A stretch of 64,000 bases of DNA from Pseudomonas fluorescens (lineage in GTDB: Bacteria > Pseudomonadota > Gammaproteobacteria > Pseudomonadales > Pseudomonadaceae): positions 558,001 to 622,000 of the forward strand of contig NZ_CABVIY010000003.1 of assembly GCF_902498195.1 (NCBI RefSeq), read 5' to 3'. Shown piece by piece: positions 18,830 through 28,249 of this stretch. The first letter of the stretch is position 1; each line of letters begins with the position of its first letter. The notes under the pieces are model-generated. The model saw only the letters and a program-made list of their open reading frames with translations, had not been told where the DNA came from and searched no databases. A program made the translations under genes and the position numbers.

Positions 18830-20206
18830 TCAGGCCACCGACACCGCCGGCCAGCGCTGCAAGGGCATCGGCAACCGGCGCGACTCGCCACGCCCCATCG
18901 GAAAGTACGTGAATCCCTTCAACGCCAGGCGGTCGGTGTCGTAGAGGTTGCGGCCGTCGAAGATCACCGGGTCTTTGAGGCGTTGGCGAATGAGCTCGAA
19001 ATCCGGGGCTTTGAATTGCTGCCATTCGGTGCAGATGATCAGCGCGTCGGCACCGTTCAACACCGATTCCGGGGTGCCCATGAGCATCAGCTTCGGCTCA
19101 TCGGGATACAGCTGTTGGGTTTGCTGCATGGCTTCGGGGTCGAACGCCCTTACGTTCGCACCGGCGGCCCACAGGGCTTCGAGCAGTACCCGGCTGGGCG
19201 CATCGCGCATGTCGTCGGTGTTGGGTTTGAATGCCAGGCCCCACAGGGCAAAGGTCTTGCCGCGCAGATCGCCTTTGTAGAACGCCTCGATGCGTTCGAA
19301 CAACTTGTGTTTCTGCCGCTGGTTGATGGCTTCCACCGCCCGCAACAGATCGCTGGAACAATGGGCCTGTTCGGCGCTGTGGATCAGCGCGCGCATGTCC
19401 TTGGGAAAGCACGAACCGCCATAGCCGCAACCGGGATAGATGAAGTGGTAGCCGATGCGCGAATCGGCGCCGATGCCCAGGCGCACCGATTCGATGTCGG
19501 CCCCCAGGTGCTCGGCCAGTTCGGCCATCTGGTTGATGAAGCTGATCTTGGTGGCGAGCATGCAGTTGGCGGCATATTTGGTCAGCTCGGCGCTGCGCAG
19601 GTCCATGAACAGGATGCGGTCGTGGTTGCGGTTGAACGGCGCGTACAGGTCACGCATCACGTCACGCACCTCGTCGCGCTCACAGCCAACGATGATGCGG
19701 TCCGGACGCCGGCAATCGGCCACGGCCGAGCCTTCCTTGAGAAACTCGGGGTTGGAGACGATATCGAATTGCAGCAAGCGCCCGACCTTGATCAGGCATT
19801 TGTCGATGTGCGTGCGCAACGCATCGCCCGTGCCCACCGGCACCGTGGATTTCTCCACCAGGATCACCGGCTGTTCGCGGTGCCGCGCCACGGCGTCACC
19901 CACCGACAGTACGTAACGCAAATCCGCCGAGCCATCCTCCCGGGACGGCGTGCCCACCGCGATGAACAACACCTGGCCATGTTGCACGGCCAGCCTTTCG
20001 TCGGTGGTGAACTGCAGGCGCCCGGCGTCCAGGCCTTCGCGCACCAGGCTGGCCAGCCCCGGCTCGAAAATGCTCACGTGGCCCTGTTGCAGTAACTCGA
20101 CCTTGTTCGCGTCAACGTCCATGCACACCACGTCATGGCCGACTTCCGCCAGCACGGCGGCCTGCACCAGGCCCACGTAACCACTGCCAAACACACTGAT
20201 CTTCAT
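18830..20206 (-). CDS. ugd: UDP-glucose 6-dehydrogenase
   Basis: The 458-residue enzyme oxidises UDP-glucose to UDP-glucuronate for surface polysaccharide or lipid A modification. It has the N-terminal Rossmann motif GSGYVG (residues 7-12), SNPEFLKEG, lysines K210 and K220 in the SAELTKYAANCMLATK segment, and catalytic C266 in GCGYGGSCFPKD. The UDP-binding C-terminal domain is complete. It stands alone without exopolysaccharide or arn genes nearby. It is divergent from the recombinase gene across a 177-bp gap with no obvious repeat. Confidence 0.93.
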   Translation of the reverse strand: MKISVFGSGYVGLVQAAVLAEVGHDVVCMDVDANKVELLQQGHVSIFEPGLASLVREGLDAGRLQFTTDERLAVQHGQVLFIAVGTPSREDGSADLRYVLSVGDAVARHREQPVILVEKSTVPVGTGDALRTHIDKCLIKVGRLLQFDIVSNPEFLKEGSAVADCRRPDRIIVGCERDEVRDVMRDLYAPFNRNHDRILFMDLRSAELTKYAANCMLATKISFINQMAELAEHLGADIESVRLGIGADSRIGYHFIYPGCGYGGSCFPKDMRALIHSAEQAHCSSDLLRAVEAINQRQKHKLFERIEAFYKGDLRGKTFALWGLAFKPNTDDMRDAPSRVLLEALWAAGANVRAFDPEAMQQTQQLYPDEPKLMLMGTPESVLNGADALIICTEWQQFKAPDFELIRQRLKDPVIFDGRNLYDTDRLALKGFTYFPMGRGESRRLPMPLQRWPAVSVA

Positions 20207-20383
20207 AGCGGCGCTCCTGTCCTGATCGGCTCAGGGTCAGAATTAGCAGCACCATGTTGCAATTCATCGGTTGCCGCGCATCGACCGCTTGTGCAGGGCA
20301 ATTGACATTCCCGGCCATGACCGGCAGCGTAGCGGCCCTTGCGTTTTGCCTTTCTTTTGTACTCATTTTCAAGGCTGTCTGGT

Positions 20384-21322
20384 TTGACTGACTTACCCGT
20401 TGTAGCGGCAACCACCCCCCGACCCAACCCGCTGACCCTGTACCTGGCGCGGCTGGCGCCGTCCAGCCAGCTGACCATGCGCTATGTGCTGCAGGACGCC
20501 GCCGACCGCCTGGGGTTCGACGAGCTGAACATCGAGGAGATTGCCTGGCACGACCTGCAGCCCGAGGACGTGATTGCGCTGGTGAGCACCTTGCGCACCG
20601 ACGGCTATGCGCCCAACACCTCGTCGCTGTACGTCAATGCGGTGCGCGGCGTGATGAACGAAGCGTGGCGCATGAGCCTGATCAGCCAGGAACATCTGCT
20701 GAAAATGCGCTCGGTCAAGGGCATCGCCGGCACGCGGCTGTCCCAGGGACGCAATCTGCGCCGCACGCTGATCAAGGAGCTGATGGACGTCTGCGCCGCC
20801 GATCCCCGGCCCCAGGGCCTGCGCGATGCGGCGATCATCGGCATTCTGTACGGTTCGGGGATGCGCAAGTCGGAATCGGTGAACCTGGACCTGGATCAGG
20901 TCGACTTCAGCGAACGCAGCCTGCGGGTCACGGCCAAGGGCAACAAGCAGTTGATCAAGTACGCCCCGGCCTGGGCGTTCGCCAAGCTCGATGCCTGGCT
21001 GGAATTTCGCCGTTCACAACTCAAGGACGATGAAACCGACGACAGCTTCCTGTTCAACCGCATCCGCCGTGGCAGCCACATCACCCGCGAGCGCATCACC
21101 AAGCATGCGATCTACTACATCGCCAGGCAGCGCGGTGCGCAGGTCGGGGTGAAAATCATGCCCCATGATTTCCGTCGTTCGTTCATTACCCGGGTGATCG
21201 AGGAACACGATCTGTCGATCGCGCAGAAACTGGCCCACCACAGCAACATCCAGACCACCGCCAACTACGACGTGCGCGACGACAACGAACGGCGCCGCGC
21301 GGTGGATCGCTTCGATCTTTGA
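20384..21322 (+). CDS. Tyrosine recombinase / phage-type integrase, stand-alone
   Basis: The 312-residue site-specific recombinase has a complete active site: R161 (GSGMRKSE), K185 (TAKGNK), H261-x-x-R264 (HDFRR), histidine in LAHHSN near 286, and nucleophile Y295 (TTANYD). An N-terminal SAM-like core-binding domain precedes it. There is no ATG; I chose the TTG at 20384 with AAGG twelve bases upstream, because the longer TTG reading adds a non-conserved hydrophobic tail. It is neither XerC nor XerD by context. No excisionase, cargo, tRNA or att repeat was found, so it is probably a chromosomal orphan or a relic. Confidence 0.83.
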   Translation: MTDLPVVAATTPRPNPLTLYLARLAPSSQLTMRYVLQDAADRLGFDELNIEEIAWHDLQPEDVIALVSTLRTDGYAPNTSSLYVNAVRGVMNEAWRMSLISQEHLLKMRSVKGIAGTRLSQGRNLRRTLIKELMDVCAADPRPQGLRDAAIIGILYGSGMRKSESVNLDLDQVDFSERSLRVTAKGNKQLIKYAPAWAFAKLDAWLEFRRSQLKDDETDDSFLFNRIRRGSHITRERITKHAIYYIARQRGAQVGVKIMPHDFRRSFITRVIEEHDLSIAQKLAHHSNIQTTANYDVRDDNERRRAVDRFDL

Positions 21323-21344
21323 TCGCAGAGGTGCACCCTCCTGT

Positions 21345-21421
21345 GTAGGAGCTGCCGCAGGCTGCGATCTTTTGATCTTCAAAGGCAAGATCAAAAGATC
21401 GCAGCCTGCGGCAGCTCCTAC
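21345..21421. repeat. Perfect 35-bp inverted repeat (hairpin), second repeat family
   Basis: The arms 21345-21379 and 21387-21421 are exact reverse complements, opening GTAGGAGCTGCCGCAGGCTG, around a 7-nt loop. The element lies between convergent genes, and its right arm contains the stop codon of the ABC ATPase gene. It differs from the GAGCAAGCCCGCTCCCAC family. It should form a very stable hairpin in either transcript and may act as a bidirectional terminator. Confidence 0.93.
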
Positions 21422-22488
21422 GGCTCGCTCAACACGTGGGCATGGCCGATGGTCGAGACGTGAACGGCGCTGCCGGCCGGAGGCGCATACAGGCCGGAGC
21501 TGCGCACCAGCAGCGATCGCCCCGAATGCTCGCCGGAAGCCGATGACTGCAACTCCACCGTCAAGGTGCAGGTGTTGCCGCTGAAATCCCGCTCGGTCAC
21601 CACCGCGCGGCAACCCACGACTTCCGCGGTATGGGGCAGGACGCTGGCCAACTGCAATTGCTCGGGCCGCAGCATGATCTGCGCCGCGCTGTTGTTACGG
21701 TGGTTATTGACCGGGATCCGCCCCAGGTCGCAATGGGCCCAGCCGGCTTCGATGCGGGCGGGCATGACCACCGCGTCGCCGAGGAACAGTGCGGTCTGGA
21801 CATCGTCGGGATAGCGGTAGAGGTCCAGCGGATGGCCGGACTGCACCAGCCGGCCGTGACGCATCACCGCCAGTTGATCGGCGAATGACAGCGCTTCGCT
21901 CTGGTCGTGGGTGACCAGGATGGTGGTGACCCCGGCTTCGGCCAGCAACCGCGCCACCAGTTTGCGCATGCTGGCGCGCAAGCCGGTGTCGAGCGCCGAG
22001 AAGGGTTCGTCCAGCAACATCAAGCGTGGTTGCTGGGCCAGGGCCCGGGCCAGGGCCACCCGTTGTTGCTGGCCGCCGGACAACTCATGGGGCCAGCGCT
22101 CGGCCATGTTCGCGTCGAGGGCCACGCTGTCCATCAGTTCGGCGACACGCTCCTGCCTTTCGCTGCCCTTGGTCGCCAGGCCGAAACCGATGTTGGCCGC
22201 CACCGTCATGTGCGGGAACAACGCGCCGTCCTGGGGCACATAGCCGATCAGGCGCTGATGCGCTGGCACTTCGTGGGTGCTGTCGACCAGGGTCTGGCCG
22301 TTCAGCGACAGGCGCCCTGAATCGGGAAATTCGAAGCCGGCGATCATTCGCAGCAAGGTGGTCTTACCCGAACCGGACGGACCGACAATCACCGTGCGAC
22401 TGCCGGTGGGCACCGACAGGCTGACGTTTTCCAGGGCTTTGTGGGTGCCGTAGGTTTTGGACAGCGCATGCAGTTCTAGAGCGTTCAT
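21418..22488 (-). CDS. fbpC: Ferric-iron-type ABC transporter, ATP-binding protein
   Basis: The 356-residue ATPase has Walker [10 protein letters not shown], signature LSGGQQQR, Walker [13 protein letters not shown] and a switch histidine in [12 protein letters not shown]-terminal TOBE-like domain (about 240-356) is typical of FbpC/PotA-type importers. Its first codons overlap the permease stop by four bases, so it is last in an fbpA-fbpB-fbpC operon. Its stop codon lies in the hairpin repeat. Iron specificity is inferred from the binding protein and the upstream site. Confidence 0.87.
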   Translation of the reverse strand: MNALELHALSKTYGTHKALENVSLSVPTGSRTVIVGPSGSGKTTLLRMIAGFEFPDSGRLSLNGQTLVDSTHEVPAHQRLIGYVPQDGALFPHMTVAANIGFGLATKGSERQERVAELMDSVALDANMAERWPHELSGGQQQRVALARALAQQPRLMLLDEPFSALDTGLRASMRKLVARLLAEAGVTTILVTHDQSEALSFADQLAVMRHGRLVQSGHPLDLYRYPDDVQTALFLGDAVVMPARIEAGWAHCDLGRIPVNNHRNNSAAQIMLRPEQLQLASVLPHTAEVVGCRAVVTERDFSGNTCTLTVELQSSASGEHSGRSLLVRSSGLYAPPAGSAVHVSTIGHAHVLSEP

Positions 22489-24086
22489 CGGCCAGCCGTT
22501 TTTTTGGATTGGTGATAAAGGATTGCGGTTAACGGAAGCGACAGCACAATCATCAACAGGGCATAGGGCGCCGCGGCGGCGTAATCGATTTCGCTGGTCA
22601 GGGCCCAGAACCCGGTGGCCAGCGTGCGCGTGCCGTTGGGGGCGAGCAGCAGGGTGGCGGTCAGTTCATTGGTGATCGCCAGGAACACCAGCGCGGCACC
22701 CGCCGCTGCCCCGGGCGCGGCCAGGCGCAGGGTGATCAGCCATAAAGCCCGTGCCGGCGAGCGGCCCAGGCTGCGGGCCATGTTTTCCAGTTCCACCGGC
22801 GCCTGGGCGATGCCGGCACGCAGGCTGACCAGCGCGCGGGGCAGGAACATCAGCAGGTACGCCAGCAACACCGTGATAGTGGTCTGGTAGATCGGCCGGG
22901 CGAAATGGATGGTCACGGTGACCAGGGCCAGGGCGACGACGATCCCCGGCAACGAACTGGTGATGTAGTTGCAGCTTTCCAGAATCCGTTGCAGCCGGCC
23001 CGGCGAGCGAATCGACAGCCAGGCAATCGGGATCGCGGCGCAGGTGGTCAGGACCGCGCCCGCCACGCCAAACAGCAGGGTCTGTTCCAGTGCCGGCAGC
23101 AGTTCGGGCAAGTCCCAGACCTCCAGCCCCCCCGCGATCAGCCATTTGCCCAGGGTAATCAAGGGCACGCCCAGGGCCAGGGCGCAGGTGATGGCCTGCA
23201 AGGCCAGCGCAAGCACCGTTGCCGGCCGGTTAAGGCCGACCACCCGTTGTTCCCGGGCACTGCCCGAACCGACACGGGCGTAGCGCGCGCTGCCACGGGC
23301 GGCGGATTCCACGGTGAGCATCGCCAGGCAGCACAGCGCCAACACCCCGGCCAGCAGGTTGGCGGCAGGCCCGTTGAAGGTGGACTTGAACTGATCGAAG
23401 ATCGCTGTGGTGAAGGTGTCGAAGCGGATCATCGCGTACAGGCCGTATTCGGCCAGCAGGTGCAGGCCGACCAGCAAGGCGCCGCCGCAGATGGCCAGGC
23501 GCAATTGCGGCAGCACTACGCGGAAAAACACCGCCCAGGGCTTGAGCCCCATGGACTCGGCGACATCCTCGATGGCCGGATCGAGCCGGCGCAGTGTCGC
23601 CGCCACCGGCAGGTACAGAAACGGGAAGTAGGCGATGACCGACACCAGGACCCCGGCGAACAACCCGTGAATCGGCGGCACCAGGCTGACCCAGGCATAA
23701 CTGTGGACGAACGCCGGCACCGCCAGCGGCGCGGTCGCCAGTAACGACCAGCAGCGCCGTCCCGGCAAGTTGCTGCGTTCGGTCAGCCACGCCAGCGTCA
23801 CGCCCAGGACGATGCACAACGGCACGGTGATGACCACCAGCAACACGGTGTTGACCAGCAATTCGCCGACCCGGGGCCGGAACACCAGCGGCACCAGGGC
23901 GGCCCAGCCGGTTTGCAGGTAGACGCCGATGACGAAGGCGATGGGCAACAGCGCCAGCACTGACACCAGCACCGACAGACCGACCACCCACGCGCCGCCA
24001 CGGCTCGCGAACAGGCCGCGTGAGCGTCGACGCAGGTTGGCGGGTGTGGTGTCGGTGACGCCCGCCGGCAGGGTTTCAGGGATCAA
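22485..24086 (-). CDS. fbpB: Ferric-iron-type ABC transporter permease (fused double permease)
   Basis: The 533-residue protein contains two tandem BPD_transp_1 permease modules of about six transmembrane helices each. This fused arrangement is characteristic of FbpB/SfuB and related ferric importers. The first EAA-like loop lies around [21 protein letters not shown] and the second around [23 protein letters not shown]. Its ATG directly abuts the stop of the binding-protein gene, and its end overlaps the ATPase start. Confidence 0.88.
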   Translation of the reverse strand: MIPETLPAGVTDTTPANLRRRSRGLFASRGGAWVVGLSVLVSVLALLPIAFVIGVYLQTGWAALVPLVFRPRVGELLVNTVLLVVITVPLCIVLGVTLAWLTERSNLPGRRCWSLLATAPLAVPAFVHSYAWVSLVPPIHGLFAGVLVSVIAYFPFLYLPVAATLRRLDPAIEDVAESMGLKPWAVFFRVVLPQLRLAICGGALLVGLHLLAEYGLYAMIRFDTFTTAIFDQFKSTFNGPAANLLAGVLALCCLAMLTVESAARGSARYARVGSGSAREQRVVGLNRPATVLALALQAITCALALGVPLITLGKWLIAGGLEVWDLPELLPALEQTLLFGVAGAVLTTCAAIPIAWLSIRSPGRLQRILESCNYITSSLPGIVVALALVTVTIHFARPIYQTTITVLLAYLLMFLPRALVSLRAGIAQAPVELENMARSLGRSPARALWLITLRLAAPGAAAGAALVFLAITNELTATLLLAPNGTRTLATGFWALTSEIDYAAAAPYALLMIVLSLPLTAILYHQSKKTAGR

Positions 24087-25100
24087 TTAAAGCAGTCCGG
24101 CCTGAGTCATCAGCTCCACGGCTTTTTTGCTGTCGAGTTTCGAGGCATCGACGGTCGGTGCGTCGAGCTGCTGCAAAGGCACCAGTTTAGGGTTGGATTG
24201 AGCGTTCTTGCCCACGGCGTATTCGAACGACTTGCCGTCCCTGAGAATGGCCTGGCCGTCCTTGCCGGTAATCCACTTGAGGAAGGCCTGGGCTTGTTCC
24301 TTGTGCTTGCTGGACGCCAGGACACCGCCGCCGGAGATGCTCACGAAGGCGCCCGGATCCTTGTGCTTGAAGTAGTGCAGGGCGGTGTTCTTGCTGTTTT
24401 CGCCGGTCTTGGACTGATCGACGAAGCTGTAATAGTGGTAGATCACGCCGCTGTCGATCTGCCCGGCATTGACCGCCTTGAGCACCGAGCTGTTGCCGCG
24501 ATAGGCGGTGAAGTTGGTTTTCATCGCCTTGAGCCAGTCCAGGGTCGCGGCTTCGCCTTTTTGCTCCAGGATCGCGGCGACGATGGCCTGGAAGTCGGCC
24601 CCGCCCGGCGAGGCGCCCCAGCGACCTTTCCAGCTCGGCGCGGCCAGGTCCATGATCGATTTGGGCAGTTCGGCTTCCGGCAGTTTGCTCGGGTTATAGA
24701 CGAACACCGTTGAACGTGCGGCGATCCCTATCCATTTACCGTGGGCTGGCCGGTAAGCGCTGTCGACCTGTTCCAGGGTGGCTTTGTCGACCGGCGCGAA
24801 CAGGCCCGCGTTGTCGACCAGGACCATGGCCGGGGAGTTTTCGGTCAGGAACACATCGGCCGGCGAGGCAGCGCCTTCCTGGACGATCTGGTTGCCCATT
24901 TCGGTGTCATCGCCATTGCGCAAGGTGACCGGAATGCCGGTGTCCTGAGTGAACCCTTCGACCCAGGCCTTGGTCAGGCCCTCGTGCTGTGCGTTGTAGA
25001 CCACGATGCCGACGTCATCGGCGGCATACACGTGGCCCGCGCTGAGCAGGGCGGTGGCCAGCAGGGCTTTTTTCAGGAAGGACGGGATTCGGGAAATCAT
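24087..25100 (-). CDS. fbpA: Ferric-iron-binding periplasmic protein (FbpA-like)
   Basis: The 337-residue binding protein has a Sec signal peptide (LLATALLSAGHVYA) and the DDVGIVVYNAQHEGLT opening typical of the FbpA/AfuA family. The tyrosine cluster GVIYHYYSF provides the paired tyrosines that coordinate Fe3+ in bacterial transferrin-like proteins. It is first in the operon. A Fur-like site lies about 70-90 bp upstream, supporting iron regulation. A related anion or phosphonate specificity cannot be excluded from the sequence alone. Confidence 0.87.
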   Translation of the reverse strand: MISRIPSFLKKALLATALLSAGHVYAADDVGIVVYNAQHEGLTKAWVEGFTQDTGIPVTLRNGDDTEMGNQIVQEGAASPADVFLTENSPAMVLVDNAGLFAPVDKATLEQVDSAYRPAHGKWIGIAARSTVFVYNPSKLPEAELPKSIMDLAAPSWKGRWGASPGGADFQAIVAAILEQKGEAATLDWLKAMKTNFTAYRGNSSVLKAVNAGQIDSGVIYHYYSFVDQSKTGENSKNTALHYFKHKDPGAFVSISGGGVLASSKHKEQAQAFLKWITGKDGQAILRDGKSFEYAVGKNAQSNPKLVPLQQLDAPTVDASKLDSKKAVELMTQAGLL

Positions 25101-25168
25101 GCTATGGCAGCTCCTGGTTTTTGAATTCGAGCAAGCAGATTCGACGGGGGAGGACGTCGGTTATTGTA

Positions 25169-25188
25169 GATCAATAGGAATCATTTGC
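25169..25188 (-). promoter_or_regulatory. Fur-like site upstream of fbpA
   Basis: The minus strand reads GCAAATGATTCCTATTGATC. The left half AAATGAT and the ATT of the right half agree with the Fur box (about 10 of 19 positions). It is weaker than the site upstream of efeU but correctly placed in front of a ferric importer. Confidence 0.5.
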
Positions 25189-25259
25189 ATGTTTGCGGCG
25201 CGGCAAATGTAAGGGGTGAAATGAGAAAAAATTGTCAAAACCCCAACGATGAATGAACG

Positions 25260-25347
25260 GTGGGAGCGGGCTTGCTCGCGAAGGCGGTGTGTCATTCAAC
25301 ACAACTGTTGACTGACCTGGCCCCTTCGCGAGCAAGCCCGCTCCCAC
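25260..25347. repeat. REPIN
   Basis: The arms begin at 25260 and end at 25347 with the standard core. It lies downstream of pqiC and upstream of the fbpA promoter, 13 bp beyond the pqiC stop. Confidence 0.92.
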
Positions 25348-25360
25348 AGGGGGTTTTGCG

Positions 25361-25918
25361 TTACTGAGTGGCACTGGCAGACGGGCAGCCTTTTTGCGTG
25401 CCGCTCGCCGCCTGGCTGATCAGCGCGGCCAGGCGCCTGACGTTGTTCTGCTGTGCCGCCACCAGCTCGTCGATGGACGGCCCCGAAGGCGTCTGCAACG
25501 TACTGCGGCAAGGCAACAGGGTGTTATCGCCGTTGCGCAGCCGCCATTTCACATCGATCAGCCCATATTGGCCGGGAATCGAATCGAACCGCTGGACGTC
25601 CACGCGCACCGAGATCTTGCGTTGAGGATTGCTGTTGACCATTTGATCGAGCAGGGCGGCGCGCAACTCGTCCACCAGGCTGGCGCCCCACCAGTCGGTT
25701 TCGAGGATGGCCATGCCGGTATTGCCCTGGCGCACCACAATCTGCGGCCGGTCGACCTGGGGCGGGACCATCAGGCTCTCGATCTGGATCTCGGCCGTGG
25801 ACCTCGAACTGCTGCCCAGTTGCGCCGGGGTCAAGGTGTGGAACTGGATCGGGTCGCTGCGGCAGGCGCTGAGCAGTGCCAGCGCAGCAATCAACGTAAC
25901 CTTCAGCGGAAAAGCCAT
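25361..25918 (-). CDS. pqiC: PqiC-family outer-membrane lipoprotein
   Basis: The 185-residue lipoprotein has a lipobox LLSAC (cysteine near residue 18) and a DUF330/ABC-type auxiliary domain. PqiC forms the outer-membrane end of the PqiABC lipid-transport bridge. I chose the ATG at 25916-25918 with AGGAG eight bases upstream, rather than an ATG 21 bases earlier that overlaps the pqiB stop, because it gives a standard lipoprotein signal. It is last of four co-directional genes. Confidence 0.87.
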   Translation of the reverse strand: MAFPLKVTLIAALALLSACRSDPIQFHTLTPAQLGSSSRSTAEIQIESLMVPPQVDRPQIVVRQGNTGMAILETDWWGASLVDELRAALLDQMVNSNPQRKISVRVDVQRFDSIPGQYGLIDVKWRLRNGDNTLLPCRSTLQTPSGPSIDELVAAQQNNVRRLAALISQAASGTQKGCPSASATQ

Positions 25919-25935
25919 GGGTGATGCTCCTGTGG

Positions 25936-27612
25936 TCATTTGCTTGGCGGCCCTTTCAGATCCATGGGTGCGGCGTTGTCGGGGCGGCCGCGAATCAGCG
26001 ATTCCGGATGCCGTCCCAGGTAGTCCGCGAGGTCACGCAAGGAGCGCGATGTGCGTCCCAGTTCGTCGAGGGTCTCCCCCAGCTTTTCCCGTTGCGGCGA
26101 ATCGTCGGCCAGGGTCGAGTTGGCCGATTGCAGCGTCGTATTGGCCGATTGCAGGGTCTTGCTGACGTCCGTGAGGGTGTTTTGCACGCCAGGCAGGGTC
26201 TTGGCGTTGAACTGCCCCAGGCTCTTGCGCAGTTCCACCAGGTTGCTGTCCAGATTGCCGGCGATCCGCTCGATAGGCAGCTGGTTGATCTTGTTGACCA
26301 TGGCTTCGAGTTTTTCCTGCAATTGTTCGAGGCTGCCGGGAACGGTCGGGATGGCGACCGGGCGCAGGTTCGGATCGAAGACGACTTTCTCCGCCTTGGG
26401 GTAGAAGTCCAGGGCGATGTACAGCTGGCCGGTCAGCAGATTGCCGGTCCGGGCCTGGGCGCGCAGGCCGTTTTCCACGAACGTGCCCATCAGGCGAACG
26501 CCCGCGGCTTCATCGTTGGGGTCATGATTCAACGCCTTGAGCATCTTGGTGTGGGCCTGCCCCAGGCGCTGCGGGTAAATCACAATGCCGACGTTGACCG
26601 GGAAACTGCGCTTTTTCGCGTCGAAGTCCAGGTTGACTCGCACCACCTTGCCGATTTCCACGCCAAGGAATTCCACCGGCGCATCGACCTTGAGACCGCG
26701 CAGGGCCTGGTCGAAACGCAAGGTCAGGAACTGCGGCTTGCCGTTGGGCGGGGCGAGGGCGGTCTGCTGGTCGTCGAACAGTTCATAGGCATAATCTTCC
26801 GCCGCCGGCTTATCGTCCGGGCTGTATTCCGGTGCGCGGAAGGCGATGCCGCCGACCAGGATGGACGACAGGGACTCGGTCTTCACCGCGAAGCCGTTGG
26901 CGCCGACGTTCACGTCAATGCCGCTGGCATTCCAGAACCGGGTGTTTTCGGTGACGTAGGCATCGTTGGGCGAATGGATGAACAGCTCGATGTTCACCCC
27001 TTTGCCGTCAGCGTCCAGGGCGTAGGCCACCACCTGGCCGACCGGAATCTTGCGGTAGTAGACCGGCGAGCCGATGTCGAGCGAGCCCAGGTCCTGGGTG
27101 TGCAGCGTAAAGCGCTTGCCCGGTTCGCCGTAGGTGATCGGTGGCGGGTTCTCCAGGCCCTTGAAGTGCTTGGCGCGGCCATTGGCCTGGCCGATGTCGG
27201 CGCCGATGTAGTCGCCGGACAGCAAGGTATCGATGCCCGACACGCCGCCGGCGCCAATCCGCGGGCGCACCACCCAGAACTGCGAGTCTTCGCGGGTAAA
27301 GCTTTCGGCCTGCTTGGCCAGTTTGACGGTGGCGTTGACGCTCTTCTGGTCATCGCTCAGTTCCACGTCGGTGACGTGGCCGATGACCACGTTACGGTAT
27401 TTGACCTCGGTCTTGTTCGCCGTCAGGCCGTCACCGGTCTTGAAGGTGATGGTGATGGTCGGTCCTTCCTGCAGGATGCTGTGCACAACCAGTGAAATCC
27501 CTACCAGTACCGCGACGATCGGCACGATCCACACCAGCGACACGCTGAAACGGCGGGTCTTGACGGGCGCCTGGCCGGGGGCTTGCGGCCCGTCAGTGGC
27601 TTGTTGCTTCAT
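25936..27612 (-). CDS. pqiB: PqiB, MCE/MlaD-domain lipid transport protein
   Basis: The 558-residue protein has a single N-terminal transmembrane anchor (VSLVWIVPIVAVLVGISLVV) followed by repeated MCE (MlaD) domains; VKYRNVVIGHV and VEFLGVEIGKVVRV mark two of them. The C-terminal region contains a coiled-coil-like stretch (TLQSANTTLQSANSTL). PqiB hexamers form a tunnel across the periplasm. The ATG at 27610-27612 follows a strong AGGAGGT site inside the end of the upstream pqiA-like gene, indicating translational coupling. Confidence 0.9.
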   Translation of the reverse strand: MKQQATDGPQAPGQAPVKTRRFSVSLVWIVPIVAVLVGISLVVHSILQEGPTITITFKTGDGLTANKTEVKYRNVVIGHVTDVELSDDQKSVNATVKLAKQAESFTREDSQFWVVRPRIGAGGVSGIDTLLSGDYIGADIGQANGRAKHFKGLENPPPITYGEPGKRFTLHTQDLGSLDIGSPVYYRKIPVGQVVAYALDADGKGVNIELFIHSPNDAYVTENTRFWNASGIDVNVGANGFAVKTESLSSILVGGIAFRAPEYSPDDKPAAEDYAYELFDDQQTALAPPNGKPQFLTLRFDQALRGLKVDAPVEFLGVEIGKVVRVNLDFDAKKRSFPVNVGIVIYPQRLGQAHTKMLKALNHDPNDEAAGVRLMGTFVENGLRAQARTGNLLTGQLYIALDFYPKAEKVVFDPNLRPVAIPTVPGSLEQLQEKLEAMVNKINQLPIERIAGNLDSNLVELRKSLGQFNAKTLPGVQNTLTDVSKTLQSANTTLQSANSTLADDSPQREKLGETLDELGRTSRSLRDLADYLGRHPESLIRGRPDNAAPMDLKGPPSK

Positions 27613-28249
27613 CCTTGACCTCCTCGAATTGTGGACGTTCATCCGGGCTATCCCAGATCAGGCGCGGGTCGAAACTCATGGCCGAGAGCATGGTGAACAC
27701 CACCACCAGGCCAAAGAACAGGATGCCCGGGCGCGGTTCGATATCGGCCAGGGCCTGGAACTTCACCAGCGAGGCCACCAGGGCGACCACGATCACGTCG
27801 AGCATCGACCAGTAACCAATGACCTCAACGAACCGGTAGAGCTTTGAGCGCTCCTTGCGCGCCCAAAGACTGTCGCGTTGCACCGTCACCAGGAGCAATG
27901 TGATGGCGACAAACTTGATGCCCGGCACCGCGATGCTGGCGATGAAAATGATCAGGGCGATGTCCCAGGCGCCGGCCTCCCAGAACTCCAGCACGCCGCT
28001 CATGATCGTGCTGTCGGCACCGTTGCCGACCATTTTGGTGTTCATCACCGGCAACAGGTTGGCCGGGATGTAGAACACCAGGGAGGTGAGCAGGTAGGCC
28101 CAGGTCCGGGTCAGCGAATTGGTCTTGCGTGGGTGCAGCGGAGCCCCGCAGCGCTCGCATTCGTGGGCCCCGTGGGAGATGTCACAGGCCAGCCCGCAGG
28201 TGTGGCACAGGCACAGGCCCAGATCGCTGGCGACGGGAGGTGTTGTCAT
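27593..28249 (-). CDS. pqiA: PqiA-domain membrane protein (C-terminal half equivalent)
   Basis: The 218-residue protein begins with a zinc-ribbon-like pair (LCHTCGL and CERCGAP) and has four transmembrane helices, including YIPANLLPVMNT. It corresponds to one of the two PqiA repeats that are joined in E. coli PqiA. The ATG at 28247-28249 overlaps the previous stop (ATGA), and the end overlaps the pqiB start by 20 bp. PqiA is the inner-membrane partner of PqiB. Confidence 0.87.
   Translation of the reverse strand: MTTPPVASDLGLCLCHTCGLACDISHGAHECERCGAPLHPRKTNSLTRTWAYLLTSLVFYIPANLLPVMNTKMVGNGADSTIMSGVLEFWEAGAWDIALIIFIASIAVPGIKFVAITLLLVTVQRDSLWARKERSKLYRFVEVIGYWSMLDVIVVALVASLVKFQALADIEPRPGILFFGLVVVFTMLSAMSFDPRLIWDSPDERPQFEEVKDEATSH

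Noticed and set aside
20384..21322. Recombinase as part of a genomic island or integron
   Set aside because: Neighbours are ordinary chromosomal genes, and no tRNA, att repeats, excisionase or gene cassettes were found.
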